In this document: piece after piece, positions 1-12,322 of the stretch
Layout: each line of letters starts with the position of its first letter
Position numbering within the stretch: position 1 is the first letter of the stretch
Source: Rhinopithecus roxellana
Lineage: Eukaryota; Chordata; Mammalia; Primates; Cercopithecidae
NCBI RefSeq assembly: GCF_007565055.1
Contig: NC_044557.1
Location: forward strand, 143,542,993 to 143,606,992
Direction of reading: 5' to 3'
DNA: 64,000 bases
Program-made: the position numbers and the translations under genes
Notes under the pieces: generated by a model
The model's database searches: none
What the model was told of the DNA's origin: nothing
Seen by the model: only the letters and a program-made list of their open reading frames with translations

Positions 1-30
1 GACTCCGTCTCAAAAAAAAAAAAAAAGAAA
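1..30 (+). mobile_element. Alu, 3' end only
   Basis: The first bases are the terminal gactccgtctc of an Alu followed by a 15-base A tail; the body lies outside the window. Confidence 0.85.
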
Positions 31-307
31 TGAGTAAGACATGTCTGCTCTTGAGTTCTCCGTGTACTGTGTAAAACGAACACTCTCTATAATCACTCTC
101 TATAATAAAACAAACAAGCGCTTTAGAAGAATATGAGTCTCGTACTATGAAAAACCATGGCTGGCTGGCTGAACGATCTTTGTTTTGCTCTAAACAATTC
201 TCAGTAGACTCCATCCACTGGAAAGGTGTGTGTGAGAAAGAGTGTGTACATGAGTGACTATGTCCATATGTTTTTGGTTTGGAGGCAAAAGTTTAAAAAG
301 TAAAGTA

Positions 308-597
308 GACCAGGCGTGGTGGCTCACGTCTGTAATCCCAGCACTTTGAGAGGCCAAGGCAGGAGGATCACTTGAGATCAGGAGTTAAAGACCACCCTGG
401 TCAACATGGTGAAACCCTGTATCTATTAAAAATACAAAAATCAGTCAGGCATGGTGGTGCAGGCCTGTAATACCAACTACTTGGGAGGTTGAGGCAGGAG
501 AATCACTCAAACCCGGGAGCCAGAGGTTGCAGTGAGCTGAGATGGTGCCGGTGCACTCCGGCCTGGGCAAAAGAGTAAGACTCCATCTCAAAAATAG

Positions 598-636
<39 letters not shown>

Positions 637-650
637 ATAAATAAATAAAA
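308..650 (+). mobile_element. Alu (S-like) with (CTAA)n tail
   Basis: Full dimeric Alu with both promoter boxes still visible and moderate divergence. Its tail has turned into about ten CTAA units followed by three AAAT units (596-650). Confidence 0.95.
596..650 (+). repeat. (CTAA)n/(AAAT)n microsatellite in an Alu tail
   Basis: About ten perfect CTAA units and then AAAT units; a likely length-variable site. Confidence 0.9.
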
Positions 651-942
651 TGCATGAGAATGGAGGAGAATTGCATTCGTTGTGTATTCAAACTCCTGGC
701 TTTGCACTGTTATTCATACCCGGACACATGGTACTTGGCTCCTTCGGGCAGACTTACATGCCTCTGATAGCACTTCTCTATAAACACCTTGGTAACACTG
801 TCTATGGATCCTTTGCCATGAATCTCAGGAAACTCAACCTCCTAAGATCCCTCTGGGAAGCTCATCATTTACCCATGGTCTCTGTGTTTGAGCTCCCCAT
901 TCCCACTGGGTCATTCTTCTGCCTGAACCTGGAAGCCTGAAA

Positions 943-1242
943 ATTCTTTGATTGATTGATTGATTGACTGAGACAGGGTCCCACTCTGTCACCAGGCACT
1001 GGTGCCATCTTGGCTCACCACAACCTTAACATCCCAGGTTCAAGTGATCCTCCCACCCTAGCCTCCTGAGTACCTGGGACCACAAGTGTGCGCCACCATG
1101 CCCACCTAATTTTTGTATTTTCAGTGGAGACAGGGTTTCACCATGTTGGCCAGGCTGGTCTCGAACTCCTGACCTCAGGTGATCCACTTGCCTTGGCCTC
1201 CCAAAGTGCTGGAATTAAAGGTGTGAGCCGCCATGCTCGGCC
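943..1242 (-). mobile_element. Alu with (ATTG)n-modified tail
   Basis: Antisense Alu ending in the reverse of GGCCGAGCATGG at 1242. The T-rich tail side is replaced by five ATTG-type units at 946-968. Confidence 0.95.
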
Positions 1243-1922
1243 TTAATATTCTGCTTCTATTCCAGAAAAACTCTTCTTAGGATGTTTTTTCTTAAAACCA
1301 ACAAAAAAATAAACCCATAAAGCAGTTCTTCCCCTAGATATTGTAACAAGAGGGTACGGAGAGTACAGAGGCTAATTAAGATATATTTCTTATCACAAAA
1401 CATATATCACAGTCACTTAGACACCTATATTTCTGTTTCCCAAGAGGCCAAAAGCCCTTCATGGTCTTTGAGTTCTGTTATTGATCTGCATGCCTGCCCT
1501 GTGGAGGGAGGTACGTGGCCATTGTTCACAGTCTTAGCGTACAGGTGAGGGAAGGAGTTCCAGTGACCTGACCAAGCTATGGAGGCAGGCAGGCATGAAA
1601 GCCAGGTTTCCTAAGCACCTGCCTGGCAGTCATCTCCCCAGGTCACCTGGACCGCCTGAGGGATGCGCCTGTTAAGTCTGACAGCTTTGGACTCACTGCC
1701 TAGGACCCCACTACAAAGCTGGGGGCTGGTATGGCCAGGTGGAAGGGAAAAGCTACAAGAAAACTCCAAATGTAAATGGGCTGTGGGGAAGGACTGTTCA
1801 ACCTGAGTTTCTGATGGGAACCAGCCAGATAGAATGGGCAGGTCTGATGGACTGGTGACAGGCTGATCTGAGGCCTGATTTGAGGAAGGGTTGTACCCTT
1901 AGTGTGATAACTCATCCTAAGG
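1243..1922. other. Unassigned intron; possible MIR remnant at 1498-1640
   Basis: The piece around 1550-1600 resembles the MIR core (a run like gtgacctgaccaagctatggaggcag) but too weakly for a firm call. The rest shows nothing I recognise. Confidence 0.4.
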
Positions 1923-2157
1923 GAGCCTTTTTCAACCTCTGCACTGCTAACAGTTTAGACCCGCTAATGCTTTATTGTGGGAGGCGCCATGATGTGTACC
2001 ATAGGACGTGTGGCAGCATCCCTGTCCTCCAGTAACTGGATGCCAGTAGCACCCACCTATCCCATATTTGACAACCAAACAAGTCTCCAGACCTTGCCAG
2101 ATGTCCCAGAGCAGGGGGAGGTGGGTGTACAAAATCACCTTGGTTCTCAATCACTGT
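1923..2157 (-). mobile_element. MER5A-type hAT-Charlie DNA transposon fossil
   Basis: It runs from ttttcaacctctgcact to ggttctcaatcactg, both ends matching MER5A terminal inverted repeats, with the internal block ccagtaactggatgccagta matching as well. Non-autonomous element, immobile now. Confidence 0.85.
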
Positions 2158-4502
2158 CTTGAGGGAAAAACAGGCTCAGTAAAAACAACTGACTTGTCAG
2201 AGGGGCAGTGTGCTTGTCAAAGTGATGCACACCCCTGGGGTAGGTCCTGTTCTCCAGCCAGCTCTTGTGGACTCACCTGTGAGTTCTAGAGAGACAGAGC
2301 TACGAAAACCATGGGAAGGCTTCCTTCACAGCAAACAAAACTTGAGGGTACTGGGAGCTCAAGCCAGGGCTTTTGGGGAATGTAATGGTGTTACTGTGAT
2401 AGAGATGGTGGTGGGTATGGTAGCAGCAGAAGCCCCATGCCATCACGGAGTGATAGCTCCTCTGGCTGTTGTCAGAAGCATGGGTGTGCTTCATACAATT
2501 GATGCTTGTGCAGCCAGTGGAGGTTGAACTTAACATCTGCACATGTATGAGTTATCACTGAGGATGCCTAGAAAGACTGAGAGGGCCAGAGAAGGTTGGA
2601 AATCTTGCCAGCGTAGGTAAGAGAAAGAGAGGAGGAAACTTGTGTTTCTTGCAGTTAAGGATACCTATCTTTATACCTCATAATTACATGGTCTAAGGAA
2701 TCATGGATTCAATAACAAACACTTACTGGGCACCTTTGTGTGCAATGAATTATCCTAACTGAAGGAAGAGTTACAAAGGATGACCATATATGGTCTTTGT
2801 AGTGGAACCAATCATCCAGGTTTTCCTGAAATTTTCTAGATTTTAGCAATGAAAATCCTGTATCCTAGAAAACTTCTCAGTCCCAAGCCAGTTGGGACAA
2901 CTGGTCACCCTCCCTACTGCAGGAACTTTATAGATTTTTTTGGAAGCAACAGACAAGTAAAGAACTATAATATAATGCAGGATGCAATAACCACGGTAAC
3001 AGACGTAAAATGAGCTAAAAGGCTGAGAGGAGAGTATGGTTATTTCCACTGGGTGCCAGGAAAAGGGGGCCTGAGGAGGAGGGGGATTCAGGCTGAGCCT
3101 TGACAGGTGAGTAGCCACCACGCACATGAACAAGGGCAGAGGCAAGGCTTTGACAGCTGAGAAAGGCATAGATGCAAGGAAATCACCTCACTACTCTTTC
3201 CTAAGTCAATTTTCTACTACAAATGTTCAGGTATGTGATGAACATCTATTTAGGCTTTAAGCAGTGTCGCATGCAAATGAAATGACATATAAGAGACCTG
3301 ATGTTCCCACTGTAGTCTTCCATGGTTACAAGAAGAAATTCCTTGGCACAAAGAAATTGGAAATGAAGAGAGTTAGTCGGGCTAACTAAAATCTGGCTTT
3401 AAAATCAGCATTCTTCCTTTGGTTTAGAGGGTCATCTCCCCTCTCCTGTGTCAAGATAAATTTATTGATATATAATTATTCTATTCCATCATTTGAGTAG
3501 TCTGATCAGTGTTAAGAAATGAGTAAATTTTGACTCTCAATCAAGCAATTTGGACCTATTTTCCTAACTGTCCATTTCAAAACAGAAAATGAGATAATTT
3601 GCCATTTGGTCATTTTTTACTCCTGGCTAGATAGATGTTCCTACATAACCCCTGGCTCGAGTGAAATAAAAATCAATTTCTATTAAGTCCCCAAAGAGAA
3701 ACTTTTATCCAAATACAATGAATGATATAGATTAGTATCTCTCAAACACATTTGCCATCCAACTTTCTTGGTGCAGCTCTGGTGTACAAATAGTGAAATG
3801 GCCTATGGGAGAAGTAGAGGGGCTTGGGGAAGGCAGGAGGATTAGACTATGCAAAATATATCATTTTCCTGTTGGGGAACACAAAGAAACTAGGAATCTC
3901 TATCATGATCCAACATTTGATGACCTGAGGCCTTTCTGTCGCATAAACCAGCCTAGCTTTAACGTGCCAGGCTCATTTCAATTTCCAAGATTCTATACTT
4001 ATTGCTTTAAAATAATTTTCCTGAGATTTTCAGAACCATCTTAATGGTTCTAGGCCAAAAAAGTGAACAAAAGAGAACTGCTCAAGAAAATTCAAGTACA
4101 AGATTTCCTTGATACTATATTAAAATATCATAAATGTTAGAAAGAGAACATTAAGACAAAAATTACCAGTCAAGTCTGAGGAGGAATATAGCAACATGAA
4201 AAGGGGTTCTCAGTCCAGCTGGAAGCAGTCAAAATAAAAAATCAAGTAAACTTGGAATTGAGAAAGGTTTTTTTTAAAGCAAAGTGAAGAATATTTTCCA
4301 TAAAAATTCTGCCTTTTTCCCCTCAGAGAGGCTTAGAGATAAGGACCAAAGAAAATCTATAGTTTTGTTATTATGAGGTTCTTCCTGCTATCACAAGCAA
4401 AATAAACAATGAAGTAACCAGCTGGCTTAAAATCTAGAATACGGAAGGTAAGAGAAACAAAGCAGCCAAAAACCAAATTTGAGAATAGTTTCAACAGCAA
4501 AA
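2158..4502. other. Mostly unassigned intron; possible L2 and DNA-element remnants
   Basis: 2690-2760 and 2950-3030 look like an antisense L2 3' region, separated by about 130 bases (2784-2913) with gtgacca-like inverted ends (ggatgacca on the left, tggtcaccc on the right), possibly an old DNA transposon. The remaining sequence is AT-rich without recognisable features. A short open frame at 3793-4044 has no similarity I know. Confidence 0.4.
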
Positions 4503-4862
4503 TGGGGTGGAAGATGAAAGAAGAAAGATGGGGAGGAGGGGGAGGAAGGGGAGGACAAAGAGGAGAGGGAAGAGGGGGAGGAAGGGGAGGAGAGGGAGAA
4601 AGGGGAGGAAGAGGAGGAAGGGGAGGAGGGGGAAAGGGGAGGAAGAGGAGGAAGGGGAGGAGGGGGAGGAAGAGGAGGAAGGGAGGAGGGGAGGAGGGGA
4701 AGAGGAGGCAGAAGAGGAGTGAAAAGGGGAGGAAGGGGGAGGGAGAAGAAGAGGGGTGGGAGGAAGAGGGGAGGGGGAGGAAGAGGGGAGGGGGAAGAAG
4801 AGGGGAGGAGAGGAGAGGGAGGGGGAGAAGGAGGAGAAGGAGAAGAAGAGGAAGATGAAGTA
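4503..4862 (+). repeat. Polypurine (GGA/GAA-rich) tract
   Basis: About 360 bases almost all G or A on the plus strand, with pyrimidines only at a few sites. Uninterrupted purine runs include 4557-4708 (152 bases) and 4758-4855 (98 bases). The irregular GGAGGAAGGGG pattern gives many mirror-symmetric stretches. The long open frames across it on both strands (Gly/Arg/Glu-rich, Pro/Ser-rich) are composition artefacts. Confidence 0.95.
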
Positions 4863-5137
4863 GGTTTAAGCCAATATGCCACTGGACAAAAAGGAAACAG
4901 AAAAACAGCAGGAGTTACATTTAAACCAAGCTTTCCCTGGTGAGCTCCCTCTGTTCCCAGCCACAGGTAGAGTCTGCAGAGACCCAAGAGAGGCGGAGGG
5001 GAGGGGCATCAAGGGGTGAAGAAACTGCACATGAAGCCTGTGAGGGTCCCACATTAGCCAGGACAATGACGGCAGGAGAGAAGAAGCCTGCCACCGTTCC
5101 AGGCATCTGATTTCCATAAACAAAAATGAAGTCATTT

Positions 5138-5458
5138 GCAGGTACAGTGTCTCACACCTGCAATCCCAAAACTTTGGGAGGCTGAGGCACGCTGTAAAGT
5201 GATCTTTACAGAAGATCACTTGAGGTCAGGAGTTTGAAGCCAACCTGGGTAACAAAGCAAGACTTTGTCTCTATGAAAAATCCGGATGGATGTGGTGGCA
5301 TGCATCTGTAGTCCCAGCTACTCAGGAATCTGAGGTGGGAGGATCACTGGAGGCCAGGACTTTGAGGCTGCAGTGAGCCATGATCACACCACTACACACC
5401 AGCTTGGGCTACTGAGCTTTTTTAGAGACCCTGTCTCTAAAAAAACCACAAAAACAAA
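5138..5458 (+). mobile_element. Old Alu (AluJ-like) with a fold-back insertion
   Basis: Both monomers are present but diverged. Between the usual gctgaggca and gatcacttgagg there are about 20 extra bases (about 5190-5211) with 8-bp inverted arms. Confidence 0.88.
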
Positions 5459-8157
5459 ATGGACTCACACAGGCACATACATAGCCCCACAGCACCAAGA
5501 ACAGAGTAGTCTATATTGCTACTGAGGGGTGCAGTGGGACTTTTATTCTCACTGAGAGACGACAATACTCAAGCTTTAGCGTCAAGTTTTAGCATCATGA
5601 TTTCTTGTAAATCCGAGGAGTATCATTTATTTGGTGGTTCAGTGCCTGTTAAATGAAGGCCCTGGGTGCTAGGAGAAAGCTCATCTCACCCAGTGGATGA
5701 CAGACTTCTCTTCACTAAATATGAACAGCTGGAGGACTCTGGCCTTTATTTTACCCCTTTCTCCTTGCCTTTTGGGACATTCTGAAACCTAGTGTTTTTG
5801 ACAAGTTTTAACTTTCTATTAGTCCCAATTTTTAGGTGGACCTGTCCCTCTTCCCATATTATTATTGAGTCCTTGTTCATTGAACTTGATAAAAATTGTT
5901 TTATTAAACTTGTGTTTTTTAAAACACAAATAATTTTTGAGAGTATTTGAGATGACTATAATGACAAGAAACAATAATGACAATAAATAACCTAGTCCAC
6001 ACACTCTGCACATCAAGAAATCTATTTCGTCCCCAAGGACCATCCCAAGCACTGTTTTACAGCACAAAGATGTGGCATTTGCTTCCTTGTAGATTATACC
6101 CGTGCCTGGCCAGCACTCCGGGTGAGCCATTTTCTGCATACCTAGCCTTCCCCAGAATCACTTTGTGCCTCGTGACCAAGGCTGCTCCTTCTTGGGAATT
6201 CCAGGTTCCACATCTCTTCCTTCTGTCCAAGAAGACGTATTTATTATAAGTTTAAGTCATGCAAGTCTTTTCTAGGTGAGCAATTAACAAATTGATGCTG
6301 AAGTGGAATAACCTACTACTGGTAATAATCTGCATAGAACTGCAAGGGGCTGGGGACCATCTGGACCAAGACTTTGCTTTTAGAGAAGATACTAAAGCTG
6401 AGATATATGAAGAAACACGTAAAAGATTCCTCAACCAACTGTATGAGAGCAAAGGGTGCTGATATTTTAAAGGTGATGCATGGGAACGACAATGCTTTAA
6501 ATACATTAATCTCAAACAGCAATCACTGCAAACTGTGTGCCAAAAATAGTTGAAAATGGCAACAATTTTGCCACCAATAAATGACCAATGAGGGAGACAT
6601 AATCTTCTGCTGTGAACTTCAACAGACTGGAGGCCAAGGAAAGAAATGGAAGGTTCTACATTAGCTCCCTGTGGCTTCTGGCCCCACTGGCCACCTCCAG
6701 AAGGGAAGCTAGTTGGTAAGAAAACAGAGGAGACACAGGTCCAGGTTTGAGAAGACAACCTGTGGGACCTCGGGAAGACACAGGAGACCTTGGCTTCCAC
6801 CTAGGACCTTGGCACCAACAGCAGGAAGAGCCACAGCAGGCCATTTTGGTCTTTCTACAAATTGTAATGAAAGTGGAGAGGGAAGGTAGTTGCATCCCAA
6901 TTACTTGCGAACTAAGCTTGTGAACTAACCCCTGCAAATAAAAAAAAAAAAAAAAAAAAAAAAGGAGCGGGGAAGGGGAGATGTGACGTAAGCAAAGGAA
7001 AAAAGTTAATTACACGTAGTCAAGATACTTTATCAGAACAGTTAGAGGAGAAGGGATTAGAAATACTGAGAGCAGACGACATATATGCATCTCCCCCACA
7101 ACCCACAGAACCGTTAGAAACAGAGCCAAAACTTTCCTTTTTCCTCTTTTTGACTGGTAGGCGTGGAAAGAGCTGCTGAAGACGAGCACGTCAGCTGGAG
7201 ACGTGAATAAGTGGTGCTGACTCTTTGTGATGTCCCAGGCCTCAGCCCTTATATAAAGGCATGCTGAGAGCCAAATATGATACACCTACCCTTTGGGAAA
7301 ACAATTAATTCCCCCCACACCAGGTGAGCCTGGCAAAACTCACACATCCATCCCAGGGCTCAGAGGAGCCAGAAGAACAGGGAACTTCAACAAAGGCAGT
7401 ACAAAGCCCCTGGGGGTTCTTCCTCTCCTACACCCAGCCTTTATACTACAAATAAAGTGAACAGAGACATACCCTGTCCTCAAAATATGCACAATTCTCA
7501 GTCAAGATGAGGAGAGAGCCAAGGAGAATCCACCCATCCTATGTTCGAGCAAACAGAAGGCTGGGTAGTCCCCTGCACATGATGAGAAAAGATAAAAAAG
7601 AAATCATAGCAACCACATCCCAAGAATCAGAACAAAATTAAAAGAAAAAGTTAAGACACAGCATGCAAAGCAAAAGGAAAAAATGAGTCTGAAAGAAAAT
7701 GTAAGTCAAACAGAAGAAAATTTCTTAGAAATGTTTCACTTTATTGATAAAAATATGAATTTAATTTTTAAAAAGTCCAATGAGAAAACAATAAAAACAG
7801 CAGAATAACGTCAGCAGGCACACTGTGTGCTCAGAAAATAAATCAAGAGCCAAAATGCACAGAAGTAATACGTTAGAAACAGCAAGGTACATAATAGATA
7901 TGTAAGAAAATCAAATTACTGACACAATAAAGGTTTAAGTGAAAGCAGATAAAAGACAAAGGCATGAAAAAAAACAGATGCTAATAAATGCAGAAGACGC
8001 GTAAAATATATAATTGTGTCCATGAAACAGAGAATCCAATAAATGAAGCAAAGAGAAGAACTCAAAAATAAAGCATCCAAAAATGTTCCTGAAAGAACCC
8101 ACAAAGCAAAAAAGGAAACTGTACTACAGGAAAATCAGTTAAAGAACGACAGACATT
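5459..8157. other. Unassigned intron with an isolated A-run
   Basis: No gene or familiar repeat body was recognised. A 24-base A-run at 6940-6963 follows an AATAAA-like string, but no retroelement is apparent before it. Open frames here are short and in unrelated phases. Confidence 0.5.
6940..6963 (+). repeat. (A)24 run
   Basis: A pure A-run directly following gcaaat, forming AATAAA at its start; could be the tail of an unrecognised retrocopy. Confidence 0.9.
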
Positions 8158-8440
8158 GGCCAGGCGTGGTGGCTCACACTTATAATCTCAGCATTTTGGG
8201 AGGCCGAGGTGGGCAGATCCCCTGAGGTCAGGAGTTCAAGACCAGCCTGGCGAACATGGTGAAACCGTATCTCTACTAAAAGTACCAAAAGCAGCTGGGC
8301 ATGGTGGCAAGCACCTGTAGTCCCAGCTACTCGGGAGATTAAGGCATGAGAAGTGCTTGAACCTAGGAGGCAGAGGTTGCAGTCAGCCAAGACTGTGCCA
8401 CTGCACTCCAGTCTGGGTGACAGAGTGAGACTCCTCCATC
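8158..8440 (+). mobile_element. Alu (S-like)
   Basis: Full dimeric Alu ending at gactcctccatcaag. Its A tail has been replaced by the purine microsatellite that follows. Confidence 0.95.
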
Positions 8441-8636
8441 AAGGAAAGAAGGAAGGAAAGCAAGGGGGAAGGGGGAAGAGAGGGGGCAGTGGGGGAAGGG
8501 AAGGGAAGGGAAGGGAAGGGAAGGGAAGGGAAGGGAAGGGAAGGGAAGGGAGGGAAGGGGAGGGGAGGGGAGGGGAGGGGAGGGGAGGGGAGGGGAGGGG
8601 AGGGGAGGGGAGGGGAGGGAGGGAAGGGAAGGGCAA
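8441..8636 (+). repeat. Alu-tail purine microsatellite: GGAAG, AAGGG and AGGGG arrays
   Basis: After irregular GGAAG-type purines come 11 AAGGG units (8496-8550) and, after a short transition, 12 AGGGG units (8556-8615). The plus strand has dense G3/G4 runs and could form G-quadruplexes or triplexes. Confidence 0.95.
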
Positions 8637-8649
8637 TGGACGCTGAGGT

Positions 8650-9082
8650 GAGACATACCCTGAATAAGTGAAAGTAATTAAAGACTAATTAAGGAATTCT
8701 TCAGGCATTCTGGCAAAAGCCATTTACAAGAGAGACAAAATAAAGTGGTCTTAAACTTCACCTGATCATTCAATGCCAGAATATCTACAAAGTCCTGAGG
8801 AAGGAAAGTGTATCCCATGAATTTTAAGCCCAGCTAAGCTGTCTGTACACGATAATGACAACAAGTAGATACTCCATTCTCAAACACTTCTGACTTTTCT
8901 TGAAAACCTTTCTTGACCATACAATACAGCCAGCTAAGAACTCAGGAATGGAAAATTATTGGAAGAGGACTGCTGATGAGTACACGAAATCCACTTAAAT
9001 CCAGAACTAGAACTGTAGAAACTGTAGTTATAAAGCAGAATGTAAAGGCTGTAACCCTATCAAGGTCAAAGTAATAGATTGC
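8650..9082. other. Unassigned intron
   Basis: No recognisable feature. Confidence 0.5.
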
Positions 9083-9380
9083 AGCCGGGCACGGCAGCTC
9101 ATGCCTGTAATCCCAGCACTTTGGGAGGCCGAGGTGAGCAGATCACTTGAGGTCAGGAGTTTGAGATCAGCCTGACCAACATGGTGAAACCCAGTCTCTA
9201 CTAAAAATACAAAAATTGGCCGGGTGTGGTGGTGCACATCTGTAATTCCAGCTACTCAGGAGACTGAGGCAGGAGAATCGCTTGAACCTGGGAGGCGGAG
9301 GCTGTGGTGAGCCAAGGCTGTGCCACTGCCTTGGTCACTGGGTGACTGTGAGACTCTGTCTCAAAATAAATAAATAAATG
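9083..9380 (+). mobile_element. Alu (S-like)
   Basis: Complete Alu with a small change in the right arm (ccttggtcactgggtgactg) and an AAAT-type tail. Confidence 0.95.
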
Positions 9381-10290
9381 ATTGCTAACAAAAATCAGAT
9401 GAGACACAGAAGGCAGAAAGTATAGCTGTGCTGAGTTCCTTTTGTACTGCAATTTTCAGTCAAGTTACAAAATGGAGTGAAAAAATGATAATTCCAACAT
9501 TTTTTGTTTTGCAAAAATCACTTTTTAACTTCAGCGGAATCTCTTGGGAACTAGTCTCTCACAGTGAAGAGACATTTTCTTAAAGTTCAGCAAATCCTTT
9601 ATCATACTTCCAGTTTTCTTCTACAAATTTAAGCAAGATACATTTTAAGTCTATAAGTAGAAATAGAATGTATAGTATATCTCATGTTGCACTGACTTAT
9701 TCCCAGCTGGCAAGCAATTCTTCTATCTGCAGCTATGCAAAGAAAATTGCCCAGAATGACGTTCAACTAATGTTAATAATGGTTAATTCTGGGAGGTGAG
9801 ACCTGGAGTGACTTTTTAAAGAAAGTATTCCTTGTGCTGTTCTACACTGCTTAAACATCTTATAATAGCCAAGTATCACCTTTTACAAACTAAAAAGTCA
9901 TGTTTAAATTATAAAAGCCAAAAATAATCTTTCACTGAATCTTTAAACAAAATATAAAACATATGGTAGCTATATAAATATTTAGAAAACAGAGAAAAAA
10001 AAAAAAGAAATACAGATCGCTTCCATTGTCATCTTCAGTGTCAACCGTAGTTCACAGTCTCCAGTCTGGGGACGAAAAGGACTTTATAAAGACAACATCC
10101 AAAATTTTTTAAGTAGCTGTTTATATTTTCTCCCAGTAATTTTATGGTCATGTTCATTGCATTTAAATATTTAATTGAATGGAATTTACTTTGCTTTTTG
10201 GTGTGAAGTAAGAATCACATTTTTTTCTGCTATGTTTGGCTAGTTGTCCTGACACCATGCCCTGAATAACCTCTTCTTTGGGTTTGAAAT
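9381..10290. other. Unassigned AT-rich intron
   Basis: No repeat or exon signature recognised. Confidence 0.5.
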
Positions 10291-10294
10291 GCCA

Positions 10295-10615
10295 TCTTTA
10301 ATAAGGTCTTACGAAGAATTAAATACCCACAGATATTTTCCCTCTCACATCCCAGTGTTTCAGAGACCTCACCACACTCAGAAATGCCCTGACTGTGAAG
10401 TAAACTCCCTACTCAGCCTCCTGCTCCAGTGTCAGCTGTCCTGGGCAGCTTCTCTTTGTGTCCCATTGTCCCCTGTCTGTATCTCTGCCACAGCATCTGG
10501 CTCTGTATTTGCAGCTTCTGCTACTCGTGAAAGTAGGCACCGCGTCTTGAATTCATCTTCCAATCCCTCGCATCTGGGTAGCGTGTCTAGCACATGCAAA
10601 AGGCTCTCAAAACAT
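10295..10615 (+). mobile_element. L2 LINE fragment, 3' region
   Basis: The stretch with ctgctccagtgtcagctgtcc, then gcaccgcgtcttgaattcat and gtctagcacatgcaaaaggc follows the L2 3' end pattern. The 131-codon open frame across it is incidental. Confidence 0.55.
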
Positions 10616-10619
10616 CCTC

Positions 10620-12026
10620 TCCAGGTCACAAGTTTTCCGCCACCCATCCCTTCCTACCTACACGAGCAAGAGACATCCAAATAGTAAAAGTCCATGGGGT
10701 GAGCTGAGACGACTTGACTCAAGGCAAACTGCCCCAGGATTTTTGTGTTCTTTTAAAACATACACTGGAATCACGTTTCATTTCACCCACTCCATTTTGG
10801 AGGCTTGTAAGCTACTCATTTGACTCTTCTCAACCACACTTCCCCTCCTGTTTTTTTTCCTATTGTTAATTGCTTAAAATTCTCATGACACTAAGGAAAC
10901 AGCTGTTTATATATGCCCAAGAGAATCCCGCTATTTCAGGCCCCAGGAGTCCTACAGGGAGGACCTGTCCTTTCACCGAGCAGTTACTTCCCTAGTGTAA
11001 GCACCACCTCGGCAAGCCTAACATGTCCAAGGACTCAGACAATCAAAGCTCAGGACCCTGAACTCAGTAAGACATAGGCAGCTTCTTCGCCAAAGGGACT
11101 TGCTACAACCTAGTCCTAGAAATGGGCATTCTAGCTGCTGACAGCAATGATTTCACTTAATGCCTAATGCAAACCACATTCAGGTTCCACAACCGCATTC
11201 AGAACGTTGCAGGTTCAGTCACTCTAGAGATGTAATGTTTAATCAACCAGTGGCACTGTGCCATTCCAAAGGGAAGGCCTACAGAGAAAGAGAGCAAAAA
11301 CACTAAAAGAAGGTCGAAAGAAGCCAAAACTATAAAAACACTCACTTCAGGACTGGAGCCAGAGGAACACTACAAACAATTCTGTGATCACGCACAAAGG
11401 AGTATTCCACAAACTGGGAAAAGCTCAATCAAAGAACCCATCCTACTTTGGATTACATCACGGCTAAAGGCAGGTTCCAGCTAATAAAAAAAGGTCACAA
11501 ACTAAGGAAAATGAAAAAGCTAAGGGAATTGAGAACTGCTATACCTTGGAAAGAAAAGACCAGGGGAGCTGTGATGACCACCTTCAAAAATACTTGAAAG
11601 CTAATGGTGTTTAAGAAGAAATAGACTTGGTCAATCCTCCAGAGGCTACAACTAGACCCATCAGGCAGGAGAGACATGGAAGCTGACTTCAGATACAAAC
11701 AACAAAGAACTTTACATCCAGAGATGGTCAACAAAGCAGCAGCTTGACTAGCAATGTAGGCAGCTTCCTGGTGCACACACACATTGCCTAGAGAACCCCA
11801 TGTCAGAGACAGAGTCTGAATTAAGGGAAGATTAGAACAGATGACCTCAAAGGTCTCTTCCAAGACTATTTGATTCTGATCTTCAAAAAACTTAGCTGTA
11901 AGTGGGTTACCCTTTAAATTAAAATAGAATATGCTCATGAACCAGAATTTTGAAAGGTATCAACCACACCCTTATACTGAACATTGTGCCTTTTAATAAT
12001 GTAAATTTACGAAGATTAAAAATCAA
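10620..12026. other. Unassigned intron
   Basis: A 147-codon minus-strand open frame (11495-11938) was checked; it has no domain I recognise and no Kozak or splice context, so I leave it as chance. Nothing else was recognised. Confidence 0.5.
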
Positions 12027-12322
12027 GTCTGGGTACGGTGGCTCGTGTCTGTAATCCCAGCATTTTGAGAGGCCGAGGTGGGTGGATCACTTGAGATCAG
12101 GAGTTCAAGACCAGCCTGGCCAAAATGGCGAAACTCCGTCTCTACTAAAAATGCAAAAATTAGCTGGGCATGGTAATGGGCACCTGTAATCCCAGCTACT
12201 TGGGAAGCTGAGGCAGGAGAATGGCCTGAACCTGGGAAATGGAGGTTGAAGTGAGCAGAGTTTGTGCCACTGCACTCCAGCCTGGGTGAGAGTAAGACTC
12301 TGTCTCAAAAAAGAAATAAAAA
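12027..12322 (+). mobile_element. Alu (S-like)
   Basis: Complete dimeric Alu with A-rich tail, about 0.8 kb past the exon in gene direction and antisense to the gene. Confidence 0.95.

Noticed and set aside
4427..4987. 186-codon minus-strand open frame and 118-codon plus-strand frame
   Set aside because: Both lie on the polypurine tract; Pro/Ser- and Gly/Arg/Glu-rich text follows from composition only.
8353..8671. Overlapping frames on (GGGAA)n and (GGGGA)n
   Set aside because: Microsatellite composition on both strands, no gene context.
11495..11938. 147-codon minus-strand frame as an exon or small gene
   Set aside because: No domain, no splice sites at its edges, not recognised as CSGALNACT1.
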